Shown here: positions 63,712 through 64,000 of the stretch, piece after piece
Numbering within the stretch: the first letter of the stretch is position 1
How the letters are laid out: the number at the start of each line of letters is the position of its first letter
Assembly: GCF_900447535.1 (NCBI RefSeq)
Contig: NZ_UFXX01000001.1
Location: forward strand, 1,364,001-1,428,000
From: Dermacoccus nishinomiyaensis
GTDB lineage: Bacteria; Actinomycetota; Actinomycetes; Actinomycetales; Dermatophilaceae
DNA length: 64,000 nt
Direction: 5' to 3'
Program-made: the position numbers and the translations under genes
Notes under the pieces: generated by a model
The model's input: only the letters and a program-made list of their open reading frames with translations
Told to the model about the DNA's origin: nothing
The model's database searches: none

Positions 63712-64000
63712 TTACCCTCCGCTGCCGAGGGTCATGGGCGCGCACCACGCCGTGGCACCCCACGGGAACTGGGCCCACGGGAAGATGACCTGGATCTCCT
63801 GGAGGTCGAGCACCTGCCATCCGGCAGGTGCGTTCGTACCTCCGACGCGGACCGGATCGAAGCACATCCATCGACCGATCTGGAGCCCCCGACCCCACGC
63901 CGGATCAAAGCCTGTCCCCGGCGCAGGGGGCGTCGTCGGGCCGGTCGACGTACTGGGCTCAGGCGACGTGGGCTGCGGCGACGTCGGTTCCGGGCTTGTC
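63712..64000 (-). CDS. C-terminal part of a protein with Pro/Thr/Ser linker, cut by window edge
   Basis: Reading leftward from the window edge, an open frame runs TSPEPTSPQPTSPEPS, a proline-rich linker, then GFDPAWGRGLQIGRWMCFDP and ends WQVLDLQEIQVIFPWAQFPWG...LGSGG with a stop at 63712. The repeated TSPEP linker and aromatic C-terminal domain suggest an exported or membrane-anchored protein whose N-terminus is beyond base 64000. The family is not recognised. Confidence 0.7.
   Translation of the reverse strand, partial: TSPEPTSPQPTSPEPSTSTGPTTPPAPGTGFDPAWGRGLQIGRWMCFDPVRVGGTNAPAGWQVLDLQEIQVIFPWAQFPWGATAWCAPMTLGSGG

Overview
This is about 64 kb of high-GC DNA with dense genes, GTG starts, short overlaps of the TGATG type and hairpin terminators that mostly lack long U-tracts. 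It looks like chromosomal DNA of an actinobacterium. GTP-type PEP carboxykinase, a PfkA with an IGGEGT motif, and DUF4235, DUF4921 and CsbD proteins fit a Micrococcales-like organism; the genus cannot be fixed from the sequence.

Layout. 0-9.7 kb: a truncated OmpR-type response regulator, a secreted 5'-nucleotidase, a pirin, a b-type cytochrome-like membrane protein, a YhhN-type protein, a stand-alone YqfO-like domain and 6-phosphofructokinase. 9.9-16.4 kb: a 1391-residue adenylation/carrier/six-helix/three-domain synthetase of the epsilon-poly-L-lysine synthetase (Pls) type, translationally coupled to an M1 zinc aminopeptidase and followed by a hot-dog thioesterase-like gene. 16.4-20.7 kb: a thiamine ABC transporter under a TPP riboswitch. 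20.9-34.7 kb: housekeeping and conserved genes (DUF72 with an in-frame UGA, a circularly permuted ATP-grasp protein, tadA, upp, an Rsm22-type methyltransferase, def, an APC permease, tRNA-Arg, a TauE/SafE exporter, hemerythrin). 34.8-45.5 kb: a selenocysteine island with selB, selA, tRNA-Sec, selD and a formate dehydrogenase operon whose catalytic subunit contains an in-frame UGA followed by a SECIS-like hairpin. 45.6-50.9 kb: a HAD fragment, a histidine phosphatase, a secreted two-repeat protein, trhO, an ABC-F ATPase and CsbD. 51.2-56.0 kb: three tandem paralogous amino-acid permeases, each with its own terminator. 56.1-64 kb: an RlmM/FtsJ-like methyltransferase, a phosphotransferase ORF fused by deletion to an antisense relic, pckG, an ISL3-family element and a small P-loop kinase.

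Two systems stand out. The first is the Pls-like synthetase. Its hand-read specificity residues (D-A-E-S-I-G-T-V-V-K) closely resemble the published lysine code, and it shares a TGATG junction with a zinc aminopeptidase, which suggests a cationic homopolymer (poly-lysine-like) synthesis and turnover module. The second is the compact selenium island, which appears to serve the formate dehydrogenase next to it.

Intergenic DNA also carries an unfamiliar repeat family: about 19-bp units in arrays that face each other across a short spacer, giving an element of about 218 bp. There are two full copies, one of them split by the IS element with an 8-bp target duplication, plus several partial copies. 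A different 51-bp repeat flanks the phosphotransferase/relic locus in inverted orientation.
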